From Sycon ciliatum (taxonomy: Eukaryota > Porifera > Calcarea > Leucosolenida > Sycettidae), in contig NC_088643.1 of NCBI RefSeq assembly GCF_964019385.1, forward strand, positions 80,108,999 to 80,172,998: a stretch of 64,000 nucleotides of DNA. The letters are read 5' to 3'. A program made the translations under genes and the position numbers. The notes beneath the pieces are model-generated. The model did not search any database and had not been told where the DNA came from. It was given only the letters and a program-made list of their open reading frames with translations. Below, piece after piece: positions 38,591 to 51,155 of this stretch. Positions within the stretch are counted from its first letter, which is position 1, and the number at the start of each line of letters is the position of its first letter.

Positions 38591-40796
38591 TCACCTCTCA
38601 CTGCTGTTTCTCTCATGGAAGAACGTTTTGCAGAATTCATAGCTACTGATCATGATAGCACATGCTGGTGCAACCTTACTGACACGAGGTGCGAGACCTA
38701 AAGCAGAAAACGAAACGTTACACATAGACACGTGCGCACACACGCAAACGAAAACAAGAAACAATACACACTATTTTAAAGCAGAGGCAAGGAGAAAGAA
38801 GGAACAATGCCCCCCCCCCCCCCCGGAGCTGGGAAAACCAAGACACCAAGCGGCATGTGGGTGTAAATTTAATTTATATTATGGTATACGGTGCATACTA
38901 GTACTGTATGTAAAATATTACACTTCTTTTGTTGTTTACGCTGCTGAACACACCTGGTTACCAACTCACACCCCACCAGAGTAAGCATTAATGTACCGTC
39001 TTGCGTAGATCTTGTGATCGAATCCATGTGTTCAATGCATTCTAGGTTGCTAACATAACAAACCAGACACGTGCATAGTTATGGACTCATGATTATATGT
39101 AGGTGTGAACAAGTTAGTTTCTGGAAATGTTGTGATGTTTGGTTCCCGCACAACATTGTCGATCTGTATGTTTGCACTAGCTTGCAGCTGAAGTCGTGCA
39201 GCCGAACCAACGTGGCTTGCAATGCTTTGCTAGGCTTTTCTTTCACTGTATCTTTTTGGTCACATATAATACCGTACACTTTTCTTACTCAACAGAATCC
39301 CAGAACGAAGAAGGAACGGTCGGTTGTTGTCTTTGGCGGTGTGTCGGATCATAGTGCATGCTACTAGGCGCCATTCGGTTACAATCTGGTTTCGAACAAA
39401 CGCATGATGCTCAAGACGGAACTTTGGCACATAACACAAGCCAGGTCGTTGTGTCCACATACAGTCAAACCTCTTTAGGACGAACATCAAGGGACCGATG
39501 GTATTTGTTCGCAATAACGGGAGTTCTTCTTATCCATATGTTTTTATTATTATTATTATTAAACTCAATCTCGTAGCATGTGCACGCATTGCTAATGTGG
39601 GGAGCAACCCCGGTTTTACCCAGTGAATACACAGGGTTTTATCCAATAGTCACGGATACTATTTCTTCTTAGGCAAACATTGGTCTTATCAGTGTTCTTC
39701 CTAACGAGGTTTCACTGTACATAGACATAAACATAACCCTTGCATTAGCTGCTATAATACTAACTTGAAGGATTAAAGACCGGCTTTTATATGCAGGTAT
39801 ACGTCTGGACTAGCGACCATAGAGCAAATCGTGGCTGAAAATTCTTTTTCTTCATTCAACATGCCGGTCTATGACTATCATCAGGAAGGACGAAGAAGAA
39901 TGGAAGCTAGGTATTTGTATATCCATGATATAGCATAAGTGACTAACTAATGCCTATCACATGTACCGGCACTGTACCACTAGAACATACGCGGCAGGCC
40001 AAACATATTTTATACTCGACTTTGAGGTACCGCCTTTCACTAGTCATACACGCCTACACAAGGTAAAGTGCGTTCCACTCACCCACAAATAATCCACGGA
40101 CACCATGATCGTTCACAATCCGCCCCATGCAGTCACCCATGGACACAGTTGGCGCTGGGTGTTTCGGTACAGCTACACAAGTAGAACGAGTAGACACAAT
40201 GCAGCAGCAAAGACCATAGCCACCGCAACAACCACAACAAATAATCAAAAACAAATCCATGCAAGAGCCAAGGAGCAATACTAAGAGAAGACAATGGTGA
40301 GCACACGTCAAAAGCAATTACAAAAAAGCAGACAATTTCAGAATATAACAGTATTCTACTAGTGTAGGAATGGCAGGAGTTTGGGAGGTTAGGTGATGGA
40401 GCTCAGGCCAGTCAAGGTTGACATCACTCCATGGTCCACAACAGTACAAGAACAGTCATGGCACTGGTAGTGGCGCCGAGAAATATTCATGATTCACTCG
40501 CATCCTTACCTTTGCACCGCCTGTCCCCAACTTCAACTTGCCAATAGGTCTTGACAACATCAAACGGGTTTGTGAGAATGGCTGCAGTCTATATACAGCA
40601 CAAGAATGAGTTCCAGGAGAGGAGGATTTCATTGAGTATGATCTTAAAGTTGAATGTGGTAAAATAATGATAACTATCGGTGCATATATTGTCGGTATGC
40701 ATTCATGCAAATGGTCACACTACATGAACAACTACCATACCATCAGTGATTTCCGTGCTAAAGTGTTCAGTGTACTAGTAACTGTGTAACTGAGTT

Positions 40797-40880
<84 letters not shown>

Positions 40881-41333
40881 GTGTTGGTTTCAGGGTTCAT
40901 ATACTTTCTATTTGAAGTATACATACCTGTTAGCCATGGACTGCTTCTGGCTAGATTAACTCTTGTGTAATCAATGGTGCTAGTGAAGCTTATATCAGAT
41001 CCACTCTGATTTAGCCACCCACACTAGTACCAAGTATTACCTTCACTGGGGGGGGGGGGGGGGGGGGGCAGGGGTACCTGCAGTTGGATCCCGGGACGGA
41101 TACCCTGATGCCGTCAATCCTTTTTCTGCACCTTGTCCTCACCCACTTACTGAGGTGTGGTGAGCCCATAAGTGGGATCATTTCAAGTCCACCCTAGTTT
41201 GGGGATTTCAGGGGGTGTCGGCCGTTGGGTGGTTCAATGGCCAATTGAGTCATCTTTCCAAGATTCCTTTTGAGTCTCTCTCCCCTCTCCCGGGGAGACC
41301 CACGTGACCATTTTTTTTAGCAGTGAGCAAGTA

Positions 41334-41404
<71 letters not shown>

Positions 41405-44400
41405 TCTTTTTTATTCGGGAAAATAAAAAAGACCAAAAAGTAGGGATTCACTGGCCAGAAAAAGCCACTTCATAGCTGTGTGGTGTAGACCAGGCTGAAT
41501 AGTGGGGGCCAATTCTTCAGCCTTGCAAGCTGTTGAATGGTGCAATCCCAGCACAAGTTGCTATGGCTTCTGCTGTAGCATCGCTATCATCGCCTCCGGC
41601 GATGGGCGTCCAATGGTCCAATGGTGTGTGTGTGTGCGCGTGTGTGGTAATGCGTGTGCATGTGTGTGCATGCTGGCATTCAGATCAACTTGAACTCATC
41701 TTAGGGATGGAAGTGCCCATGGGGACGTGTGCACACGGTCGATATCTTATATGCATGAGCACAACGCAGCATTATTCCCGACGTACCGTTCCCGCTGCAG
41801 CACCAGCTGTGAATGCCTCCACAGTCGAGATGGTCCGACCTTCACGAACAGCACGCGACTTCATAACCTCATACGAACACCAGTAGATCGCTGGGCGTGA
41901 AAACAATGAGACAAAGAACAGTATCACCATGCGGATGAATGCAAGACACAAGCTCCAGCTGCTACAGGAATAATCATAATAATTAATTATGTGATAGATC
42001 GCATACAATATGCATTGACACAAACAGCATGATAATATCATGCTTTTTGTGTCCATGTGTTGCACAGTAATATTATTACTGTGCAACACATGGCTGCTAC
42101 ACCACACTGAGAACAGGAGCAATGTCTGGAAAAAGGCACTACATGTACTAACAATTGAACAGCAGCCAGACATAGCATGAAGATAGCAAGCTAACCTGAA
42201 AAGGGTACATCTCTCCATAGCATTGGTACCATTCCTCGCCACAGAGACCAAACACCATCTAATTGAATCGCTTCCTTCAGCACAGACTTTAGTCCTGATG
42301 AAAGGCAATAGAGGCACAGCATAAGGTGTACAGAAGATCAAGCGTTGAACATACCGCTTAGTTGCACAAAAGCAGTGCTGATCATCACATAAAGCGGATG
42401 CGCAAAAACACCGTTGTGGGTCAAACTTGTATTCAAGCAGGAATTTTAACCCTTTACTGTCCGATTAAAATGTATACAAGCCCACGCAACCACAAAATCT
42501 GAAACTAAAATTAGACGTAACTTTGGTTTGAATTTGACGATTTCCACGATCTTGGGCATCCTGGAAAGGTCTTGACGAGACGAACGCAATGAGCCCACAC
42601 TCGGCACCACAGGATGCACTGGTCCAGCGCTGCAAGCCGGGGAACGCGCAAAAGCGCTGAGCTCACGCTCGAGATCGATCTCAATCCACCATGTCACCCC
42701 TGTTGCTCGTATCGAGCTCAAATATTTTCGTAGAGACTCCCGGGAACCTGCTTTTGAATTTGAATCGGTGTAGCCTTGCCAACAGGTGACGTAAACAGGG
42801 AAAATCCCAGCCGTCGACATGCGCGTCGCGCTCTGAACGCACATTTCCCGGGACCAGAATTACGAGTGCGATAACTCAGCAACCGCTTTTCGTATCGCTT
42901 CGGGAATTGTTCGAGGCGACAGCTGAGACTTTTCTCTTCGACCTACATATTTCGATCTCTCCCAAAGACCTAGATTTGAGCAAGTTACGATAATTTCAAA
43001 ATGCCTACCCCATCGATCCCATTGGATCGATGCTTGTATGTACGGACAGTAAAGGGTTAAGCACACCAGAAGTGCAAAGACATGCCAACACATTCTTAAA
43101 CTGTCCCAATTTCTATTCCTATCATGATTTCACACAATACATGACGGCGATAAAATAATAATACCAAGAGTACATAACCCAAGCGTGTGCAACTACCGCG
43201 TACCTGCTGACCCGACAGAATTTCAAGTTGACGTCATTTTTATGATGCAATTCTCCTTGCACGAGTGACTAACGTCATTTGTACGCATCACACGTTTTTC
43301 TTCACAATAGTTTGTACAGGATTAAATGGGGCTTTGTCCACCACAGGTTCAGGATACGTCTGATAACAAGTGTACAGTGCGCATTGCATCATAAAAACTA
43401 CGTCAACGAAATTCTGTCGGGACAGTACCCATAGTCGAGATGCACACTCTGGGGGGGGGGGGAGGGGATCATGTACTCTTGATAATACTGATGATAATAG
43501 AAGCAACAGCTGCAGTCTGAGTCTCCATATCACCCACTAACCTCGGTGGCTGCTGAGTGCTTGTGACTGCATTTTCGTTCTGATCATTTCAATGGGGCAA
43601 ATAGCCAGCACCGCCAAAGCTGAGATGAAAAAGAATAAACAAAATCAGAAACAGTTCCACAATCGGTTTGGAGAAGTCTTTATGTTAACATAAAGCCAAA
43701 GAAGACATGGCAGCTTACACAGCCTCATATCAATAGACAACACAAATGAAAAGGCGGGGCAGATGGAAAGTACAACCCATGCACCCATACCCACTCTAAC
43801 ACACAGACCACCACACACACACGCGCGCGCGCACACACACACACACACAGACACGCACGCACCCACACACATCCGGCTTACAGCGAGAAGACGAGCCACA
43901 CACGATGGGATAGATGAGGTTTGAGCGGTTCTCATTGAAGCTCGTTCTCGCCATCATCATGTCATAAGCAGTGTAGTAGATAACTGTGGCTGGTATTGCC
44001 ATCACTCTGCAAGAAAAAACATACCCGCACACATAGCAGCAGCAGCAGGACAGCCAAGAATGCCAGCGGAGGGAAATTAGGCATAAGAGGAATCAAAAAT
44101 CATGACGAGAAGGCGCGCGAGTGTGTTGGGGGAGAGAAAGAAGGAGAGGTCAATGGCGAGCTTGTGCGGAACACCAAGATTGGCTGTGTGGTGTCTGGTC
44201 CAGCGTCCACCCCCAAATCCAAGCAGTAAGCCCGTGACTCAGTCATACGTGACAGCCCACATTGACACACTACGGCAAACGGATGGGCCCCCAGACCAAC
44301 AGCAGAGCTTGAAGGAAGTCTTGGTTGGAAGTGGGAAAGAAAGAGAGGGGAGGGGGAGAGAGAATATGTCCAACCCACTACTCAACATCAGCCCGAGGGT

Positions 44401-47400
44401 AGGTGAAATTACAGGAACTCACTCCGAGAAACTGACACCACAGAAGCCAGACCAGCTTCCAACCATGACATCACTACAATCAAGCATAGATGCATGGAGA
44501 ATACTCATGAAGCAACACCCTCGGGGGAAACAAACGGTACGTACAATGATGCAGAGAGCCCACGCCACAGGTGACGAGGTCCTTCTCCAACTGCAATAGT
44601 CTTCACCATTTGCTGTGATTAGAAGAGAAAAGAACAAACAGCACCTGTAAAAACTGGCCTTGTCCCATTGGGCACATAGTTCCACAATGCTTCGAAGTAC
44701 AGTAGTACATATCAGACCTTCGTGTAAGAAAAATCCAGGAGAGGGAACAATCACTCTCGCTATCCTCTCAAGGAGAGTAGTGGGAGAGCAGTCCCCACCA
44801 CCCCCCCCCCCCCCCCCAAAAGTCGTTCGCCTTATCTATCCAAGGCGAGCACAATACGGGTTTTTTCAACATCTTGCCATACCCCAATCGGATTCAATAC
44901 CCAATAGCTGCCAAATTCGTTCTGGAAAAACGCCGTACGCACTACAAATGAAAGCTGTTCAGACCACAACTTTAGTTTCCCTTCATCAGGGACAATGACA
45001 CACGCAATGGGAAATTGAGACAATTTGCTTAGATCCATGGTATTTTTGTAGTATTCATCGTAGAGCGCTCCTTTGAGGCTTTGTTCTGTAGCTGACGGCT
45101 AAAGACCGGTGCCTGGCGTCACACGTACACAGGTCTATGCATGCCCGGACTGTCACGCAAGAGCGAAATCCTTTATGTCACAATAATTATGTGTGCGGAA
45201 GTGAAAATTTGCAACGGTACGTAAAATACCTTGCGAGTGCCGTAACTCCAATATTGGACCTCGGATCGACTTCCGATTTGTTGGAGCCGACAGCTGAGAA
45301 CTTTCTAATGCGAATAGATCTTTCGATTACTTGATTCCGCTCAGGGAAAGCCGAGTTACGAAATATATGAGTGTTTTCAGAACTTCATAGTGATGCGGAT
45401 GCGCTCGAAATTCTCAAGGCGCGCGACGAAAAGTGCGCCCTAGAAGAAAATAAGGAGAGCGAAGGCGCGCGAGAGCGATCGCTCTCCTTTTACCAGGTGG
45501 TCTGCACATAGCAATCAAAGCCGACATCGTCAGGAAAAGTGGGCACCAAATAGAAGACTTGTACTATCCATCCTTCCCCTGCTTGAATCTTGCCAGTAAC
45601 CAATGTGCGCCCATTGCACCATGGTAACCATTGTGTACACTCAGTGCATGCAAGATCAATATACTAACGATACGTTCAACTACATAGTGGAGTGTACGGG
45701 CACTACGTGTATGGAGCCAGTACTTACAAACGAGGTGTAACGTTCTCTGGATATCTGAGGTAAAGATATGGCTTCCGTGCGGACAGCATTGGTCACACCG
45801 CACAAGCACAGTTCGCAGAGACCCCGCACACTGCTCACTACAGTGATGGTGGACAGAACAAGACCAAATGAGCAGAGCAAAAATAGAACGCCAGCTGGAG
45901 TCCTGCAGGGACAGCATGGGTTCGTAGTCAGCTCTGCAAAGCATGTGCTCGCTACAATAAGACCCGCAGCTCACAGCATATGTCACACACTGCTCGGGGA
46001 TGACTCCTCGCATGACTCAATCCTGTATGCCGTCATTTGTCGTGTCACAGTGAATCATTTCTATTCAAGATGTTACTAATTTATGACTATACAATCTAGG
46101 TCAAGGCCTTGCAAAGATAATGTCACGCAGCACACAAGTTGATAAGGCAACATACATGCACTGGTGGTCTTCTGGTGCGCTTGTAGACGGACTTTGACCA
46201 CATCAAATGGTGTTGCTGGATAGAGCACATGGACAGAACCAAGACGGGACAAGAGCTATACATATAGGAGTAGCACAAAGCAGAACAGCACTTACACATA
46301 ACATGCCTGGTTTAAAGCAGTGGTTTCCTTTGTCTGTACTGTCCTTGTCCCATTGTGTAGCTTCCCCCTCCCTCTTAGCTGTCCTCGCAGGACAACGGGA
46401 TACCGCGGATGCGTATTTTCCGCTTTGTTGGCTTTATCCGCATTTTCGAGAATTTTTTGCATAAGACACGCGCTATCCACGAGAATGCACCGCTGTACTC
46501 GGTGAAAAATACAATGATGTAATCAGAACTGGTCAAGGGTGCCAGTGTAGCCCTTTTGTACCCTTGCGTCCCCGCCTATGGTACGAAAGGTTGAACAGGT
46601 TCAACTCTGCCGTTGCTTCCCGATTTGTACGGTAGGAGGCTGCGTTCCCGTTCCTGGCATTCACATTCGACACCGTCAATCGGCATCTTGAGCGTCCCGT
46701 CAGATGTGAATTAGGCTTAATTAACCCTTGCACATTGACATTATACCACACAATCACCGTATAACCCCACATAACTGCCGCACAAGGACCTGTTTTCGAA
46801 GGCATAATTATGCACAGGAGTCAAGGACTTTGTCCGTACTATTCTGCGGGAATAGTCTCAGGGGGCGTTCGTTTTTGATCTACAGGTTTTGATAGAGCCG
46901 TTCCTCTTTCTTACCCCAAACAGAAATTTCTATTTTCCTCTACCGGCTCTACCAGGTTCAAGGCTGGTAAAAATCGGAAGGAGTCGGCAAAGGTGCGGGA
47001 TCATAACTATACATCTCAAGACTACCACTACTGCTGGACACCTGATGCTTTAAAATAGACCGATCCCCTTACTATACTGGGTTCGAGCACGGGGGCAACC
47101 TCACTCGCGATCGAGCTAGTTTTTGAACGTGACAGCATCTTTGACAGTGTGTTTCAGGTTTGTTTTGGAATGTCTTCTGCTTAGTTCAAGTGGTTTGCGA
47201 TGGCTTCGAGCGGTGCTGAACCTCCTGCTGGCAGGAGCAGAGTCTCCGAGAGAGACATGGACTGTGATGCAGCTGCAGGATTTTTTCAAGGCGCGGGAGG
47301 GAACGATCTCGGGCCACAAACAGGAGTTACTCCAGAGGTGAGGTTTTTCGTTGTTGAAATATTCGAGTCGCGAATCATGTTGTGAGATTTATTTTGTGCC

Positions 47401-50400
47401 TAGGCTACAGCAGACCGTATTTCTTTCTCCTTGAGATCGGTGCTGAAGATAATACAGTCGTCCCTCTCTAATCCGGCACTTGTTTATCCGGAACCCTTGC
47501 CAACCGGCGCACTTTCTGACGAAACCAATTTTTTTCGTTCAATTCCTACATCTTAATCCGGCACTTGAATTCCGCCTCCGGCAGTGACTTTTTGAAACGA
47601 ATCGCTCAAACTGCACGTAGTTTGATTTCATAATCCGGCAGTCGTAAATCGCGTACCGCACAGGTGCACTCCACGCTAGGCCAGTCTGGTCAATGTTGTC
47701 CAGGAGACAACGGTCTGTCAACCATACTTTCTTATTTTAGCAAGGAGTAGTGTCCTGCCAATTTTCAGGTGTGTGTGTGTGTGTGCAAGAGTGAATGTGA
47801 ACATGTTCTCTGTTTTACTTTATCACTTTATCACTGTGTATATTCTCGGAGAACAATTGAGAATATAAAGCCTTGCACCAAATACTTGGGTCGACACGGA
47901 AAAACCCTGCGTTTTGACGTACATATGATACATTTGGGTAGGGCCGGGTCAGAGGGCAGGATTTCTTAATCCAGCACCCTCGTTAATCCAGCAGAAAACG
48001 CCGTAGCAAAAGGTGCCGGATTAGAGAGGGACGACTGTAGTAACCTTTTTCTGGTCTGCCTTTTCCTCTCCAGAGCCATCTTCTATGAAGGTAACCGTGG
48101 TGCTGCGAAGTCACCAAGTCGCGATCGCGATCAGCAGCCCTGAAGTGGAAAAATCGATTTTTCAACGATCTGGTTGGACATCAGCCACTAAAGTACTTCT
48201 GATTTGCCTGTAGTGACAACAGCAGCCATCCTTGGACACCTTGCAAAGACAGGAAAATCCACTGGTGGAAGCGACTGCTATGAGGTGACGATAGCAGTGG
48301 TGATCGCTGTTTTGTCAAGTCGAAGGGCTAGCCAACCCAGAGGAAGCATAAAAAAAAACGATGAGCAGTGCGTGGTATTTGTTGAGCGTGAAGAGCTAGA
48401 GGAGGACAGTGCAAACACATGGAAGGAGTGGATGGTGTTTGAAGTGCTGTGTGCCGGCTGGTGGTGATGGTGGTCTTTGTCAGCATGTATTCGTGCTGGA
48501 ACACTTCTCGCCCAGGAAGGCAGATTGCGTGCTCCCTGGCCCTCAGTCGGCAATGGGGCATTTGTTCCAGGAACATTACCCCAGAGCCAGTGATGAGTCG
48601 TACCTTTGAAAGATCGAAGCTTTCTGTTAATCGCAAGCGTAGCGCAGTGGATTGCTCCCTCCTCGAAGTACGAGGGCCAAAGCTTGCCGCTGTCTGCAAC
48701 AAAGTGTGTGTGCGGTTCTTTCGAACCTATGAGTATGAATATACCCCCCCCCCCCCCCCCCTCTCTCTCTCTTAGGAAGACTGCATGTTCAGAGTGAACT
48801 ATTTTCTAGTATATTTAATGTGAGACGGGCTGTTTACGCCCAAGATCAAGATACAGTTGTTTTTCTGTTTCTATACCTTCCTAATAAAATACATTGTGAC
48901 AGAGCTTTCGGTCATACTCCGCTGTACTACACCCTCAACCCGCCACCACCATGCGCTCTTGGCCGAACTAATGCACGAAGCATAAACACACCAGCACAGC
49001 AAGGACACTTCCGTTGACAGATATTGTTTACGCCTCTAGACAGCTGTTTCGTTTCTTCGAGCTCATCGTTAGAGGAGGATAGTAGCAGGATATTAATGAT
49101 GATATAATATAAGATGATAGACGGTTTATGGTCCGATATTGATGATTGGAGATCTAAGAAAGCAATGACAGTGATTGCGAAATGGATAATATTATCATGA
49201 TTATATGCCAGTCTGGTAATGCGTTGTACTGGTGGACAATATTGAAATCATCACTGCATTCGATGCAAATATTGGTATACCTTGGTTTCAGTATTGGAAA
49301 AAAAGAGTAAGAGAACCTGGTTGATTTGGTTGCATCTGCGACTGGCTACTGGGTGTTGTGATCAGCAATGTTACCATGGGAGAAAATACGAGCGCAAGGA
49401 TCTGTTGGGTCTTGTTGTGCCGTGCCGGTGCGAGAACCCTAAGTGCATGGCAAAATAGAACTGTTTCACCCACAATGCAGAATGTCTTGCGGTACATGGC
49501 ATTGATGACTGAACATCTCGCCAGCTCGCCCAAATGGGGATCATGCCCAAACGGAGGAACAAGACATCTTTCCAGCTCAGCTAGCTATATACCGTGAAAC
49601 GGATGATTAACTTGTGCCACGCCTGCCAGCTTCTGTTCCATTCGGCCCAGGCTTAGACACATCAATGCCAATAGCAGCTGATCCTCCATTACATGCTCAT
49701 TGGCGATTTACGGCCACCTCCAACTGTATCCGCCGTCCCTCAGCTTCCGTCTTCGCAGATCCGGCGCGGCGCAGTACATTTTCTCGGCTAGGCTCAAAGA
49801 AGTCCCACAGAGCGGTCCAAACACCTGAAGGCAAACCAGTCAGAAACTGGAGCGGCTCAGAGTCTTTCTTTATGTTACTGTACGTAAGCTGTTTTTCGGC
49901 TTTCTTCACCCCAGTCCTCACATCGTCCAACTGCTCCACGAGACTCTGTACACGAGCTCTACTTGCTGCCAGCTCCTGATGCAGATGCTGCACTTCCATT
50001 ACAGGACCAAACTGCATTAAGCCAGGTTCCTTTCCAACTCAAAGTACCGTTGCCTCTCAGCAAAATACTGGTTTGGGAGCATGGGGAGCTCGTGATGCAG
50101 ACGCTGCACTTCCATGACCGAACTGCACTAGGCTCAGCAACTACTGTTTTGCGAGCATGGGGAGCAGGGCGTCCAGACTCCACTCTCTTGCGAAAAGCAA
50201 ACCTGGTACCGTAGAACAGCTGTTCGGGTTCCTGGACTCATCCTGCCCTTGTAGAGCTGGGCAAAACGATTTCGATTTCGGGATCGAAATGATCGCTGCA
50301 ACTATTCAGAGTGACCCTAAAACTACGTCCTTCCTCACGGGGCATAGCCTGGATCCGCTTGCTCCAGGCCGCTGTGGCTCCACACGAGGAAAGGAGTGAA

Positions 50401-51155
50401 ATGACTTGTTTGCATTGTCCTCCTGTTCTGACAGTGAGGAACGCAGCAATGATCCTGAGAAGGCATCCTGAAGTCGTAAAAAGGAAGACGTCTAAACAAA
50501 AACAAAACAGCTCAAATCAAAAGTCCTTGTGACATTTTTTGTAGACAGGCTTGCACTGCATGTACATGATGTAGATTTCGCGTGCTCTGCACTTCGCATG
50601 CGAGAAGTCGCGCACAGCCGAGGTGAGGTTGGTCGCGTGTGTGCAGCAGGATCCCACGAGACTGCGGAGTTGCCCCCTTGCTCGAACCCAGACAATAATA
50701 AGGGGATCGGTCTATTAGCTGAATGACGTGCATCCAACTTCTAGCCTTTGTCATCACCTTCGATATCATAGGTGATAAATCATCCTGACTACTCCGGTCA
50801 TGGGTCACTTGTGTAAGTGCTGAGAATACCTCTAACGCATAACTTGTGCACCGCCGTTTTCCTTGTTTCCATTTAATATTTTGCTTGGCTCACCATCTGG
50901 TTTCGGAATTGTTTCGCTATGTTCTAATTTTTTTTTATTGATTTCCACTAGAGTGATGTGTGATACAGAGTTTATGCACATTTTGACAATACATGTACAT
51001 GTACGTGTACATCATGTAGGCATATGTAGGTACTTACTGAAAAAGGACACCAGAGCAGCACCTGAGCTAGCTGAGATGATTTGCTGCACAGGTGAGAGTC
51101 GTGAAGCCATACCGGCATTGTACGGAACGGTAGACGCTGCTGCCGTCTTCGGCAT
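38591..51155 (-). CDS. SLC25A40: SLC25A39/SLC25A40-type mitochondrial carrier, complete gene
   Basis: Inner-membrane carrier of the SLC25 family; the vertebrate members SLC25A39 and SLC25A40 import glutathione into mitochondria. Exons: 51155-51038, 46215-46156, 45837-45728, 44612-44545, 44006-43882, 43619-43542, 42294-42196, 41890-41787, 40588-40510, 40172-40083, 38697-38591, exactly 345 codons plus stop. The three carrier signatures are visible: [18 protein letters not shown] and NPFDVVKTY. Other family blocks are [14 protein letters not shown] at the N-terminus, [28 protein letters not shown] and [14 protein letters not shown] near the end. The loop after the first signature has GLCELCLCG (Cys 67, 70, 72), where SLC25A39 has its cysteine-rich sensing loop. 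The start ATG is the only one opening the conserved first exon. Whether this is SLC25A39, SLC25A40 or their common ancestor cannot be settled by eye; the symbol is one of the two. The gene converges on YJU2B and diverges from the RhoGAP gene. Confidence 0.92.
39462..39717. mobile_element. Tigger-like MITE, TA duplication
   Basis: Ends CAGTCAAACCTCTTTAGGAC and, at the right, CCTAACGAGGTTTCACTG, flanked by TA. Located in the last intron of the carrier gene. Confidence 0.75.
40799..40884. repeat. (GT)n microsatellite
   Basis: More than 40 GT units in a carrier intron. Confidence 0.95.
41336..41402. repeat. (GT)n microsatellite
   Basis: About 33 GT units in the same intron, followed by the hairpin at 41403. 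Confidence 0.95.
41403..41434. repeat. Hairpin at the end of a GT array
   Basis: GGTCTTTTTTATT and AATAAAAAAGACC pair around a short CGGGAA loop, directly abutting the (GT)n tract 41336-41402. Confidence 0.65.
42053..42093. repeat. Perfect 41-bp palindrome, 20-bp arms
   Basis: CCATGTGTTGCACAGTAATA, one T, then the exact complement. In a carrier intron. Confidence 0.9.
42450..43056. mobile_element. piggyBac-like MITE, TTAA duplication
   Basis: Ends CCCTTTACTGTCCG and its complement CGGACAGTAAAGGG, flanked by TTAA at 42446-42449 and 43057-43060. CCC termini and TTAA targeting are diagnostic of piggyBac. No transposase. It lies in an intron of the carrier gene. Its interior (ACATATTTCGATCTCT and neighbours, about 42855-42960) is related to a stretch at about 14105-14250 in a PTEN intron. 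Confidence 0.85.
43162..43493. mobile_element. Member of the ATCAAGAGTACATG family in a carrier intron
   Basis: CAAGAGTACATAACCC plus GTGTGCAACTACC at the left and TGCACACTCTGGGG plus CATGTACTCTTGATA at the right. The interior CCGACAGAATTTC is inverted too. Confidence 0.65.
43813..43872. repeat. (AC)n/(GC)n compound repeat
   Basis: CA and CG dinucleotide runs directly next to the donor of carrier exon 5 (43881). Confidence 0.9.
47150..47340 (+). CDS. Possible exon with SAP-like motif, or overlapping MASSGAEP reading frame
   Basis: In one plus frame the segment [11 protein letters not shown], then [10 protein letters not shown] just before a GTGAGG donor at 47339, looks like a SAP domain (a DNA-binding helix-turn-helix motif common in invertebrate repeat-encoded proteins). 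A second frame opens with ATG 47200 ([19 protein letters not shown]) and stays open across the same bases. No further exon could be joined with confidence, although 48214-48283 has an open stretch between AG and GT sites. It may be a mobile-element gene fragment inside the carrier's first intron, antisense to it. Confidence 0.3.
47455..48037. mobile_element. Tigger/pogo-like MITE, TA duplication
   Basis: Ends CAGTCGTCCCTCTCTAATCC and complement, flanked by TA (47453-47454, 48038-48039). CAGT(G/C)GTCCCTC ends are typical of Tigger elements. No transposase domain is seen inside. Confidence 0.87.
49290..50060 (-). pseudogene. Decayed DDE_Tnp_4-like transposase relic with coiled-coil N-terminus
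   Basis: The minus-strand frame 50017-49697 reads a short coiled coil ([19 protein letters not shown]) followed by [20 protein letters not shown]. This resembles the leader and helix-turn-helix region of Harbinger/IS5-type DDE_Tnp_4 transposon proteins (the family usually shows FYTGFPSY...F..LF.FLEP). Below 49697 a frame shift leads to [21 protein letters not shown], matching the usual EDELLLTLMRLRLGLLEEDLA position, and weaker similarity persists to about 49290. Stops and frame changes show it is dead. It lies in intron 1 of the carrier gene, on the same strand. Confidence 0.6.

Noticed and set aside
44653..44745. Candidate carrier exon with Cys pattern ([12 protein letters not shown]) between exons 3 and 4
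   Set aside because: Its phases do not fit either neighbour, whereas 45837-45728 joins exon 4 in perfect frame and gives the expected [16 protein letters not shown] continuity.
45401..45490. GCGCGC and GAGCGATCGCTC palindromic area as a possible promoter
   Set aside because: It lies inside a carrier intron without any adjacent exon and looks like part of an old repeat.
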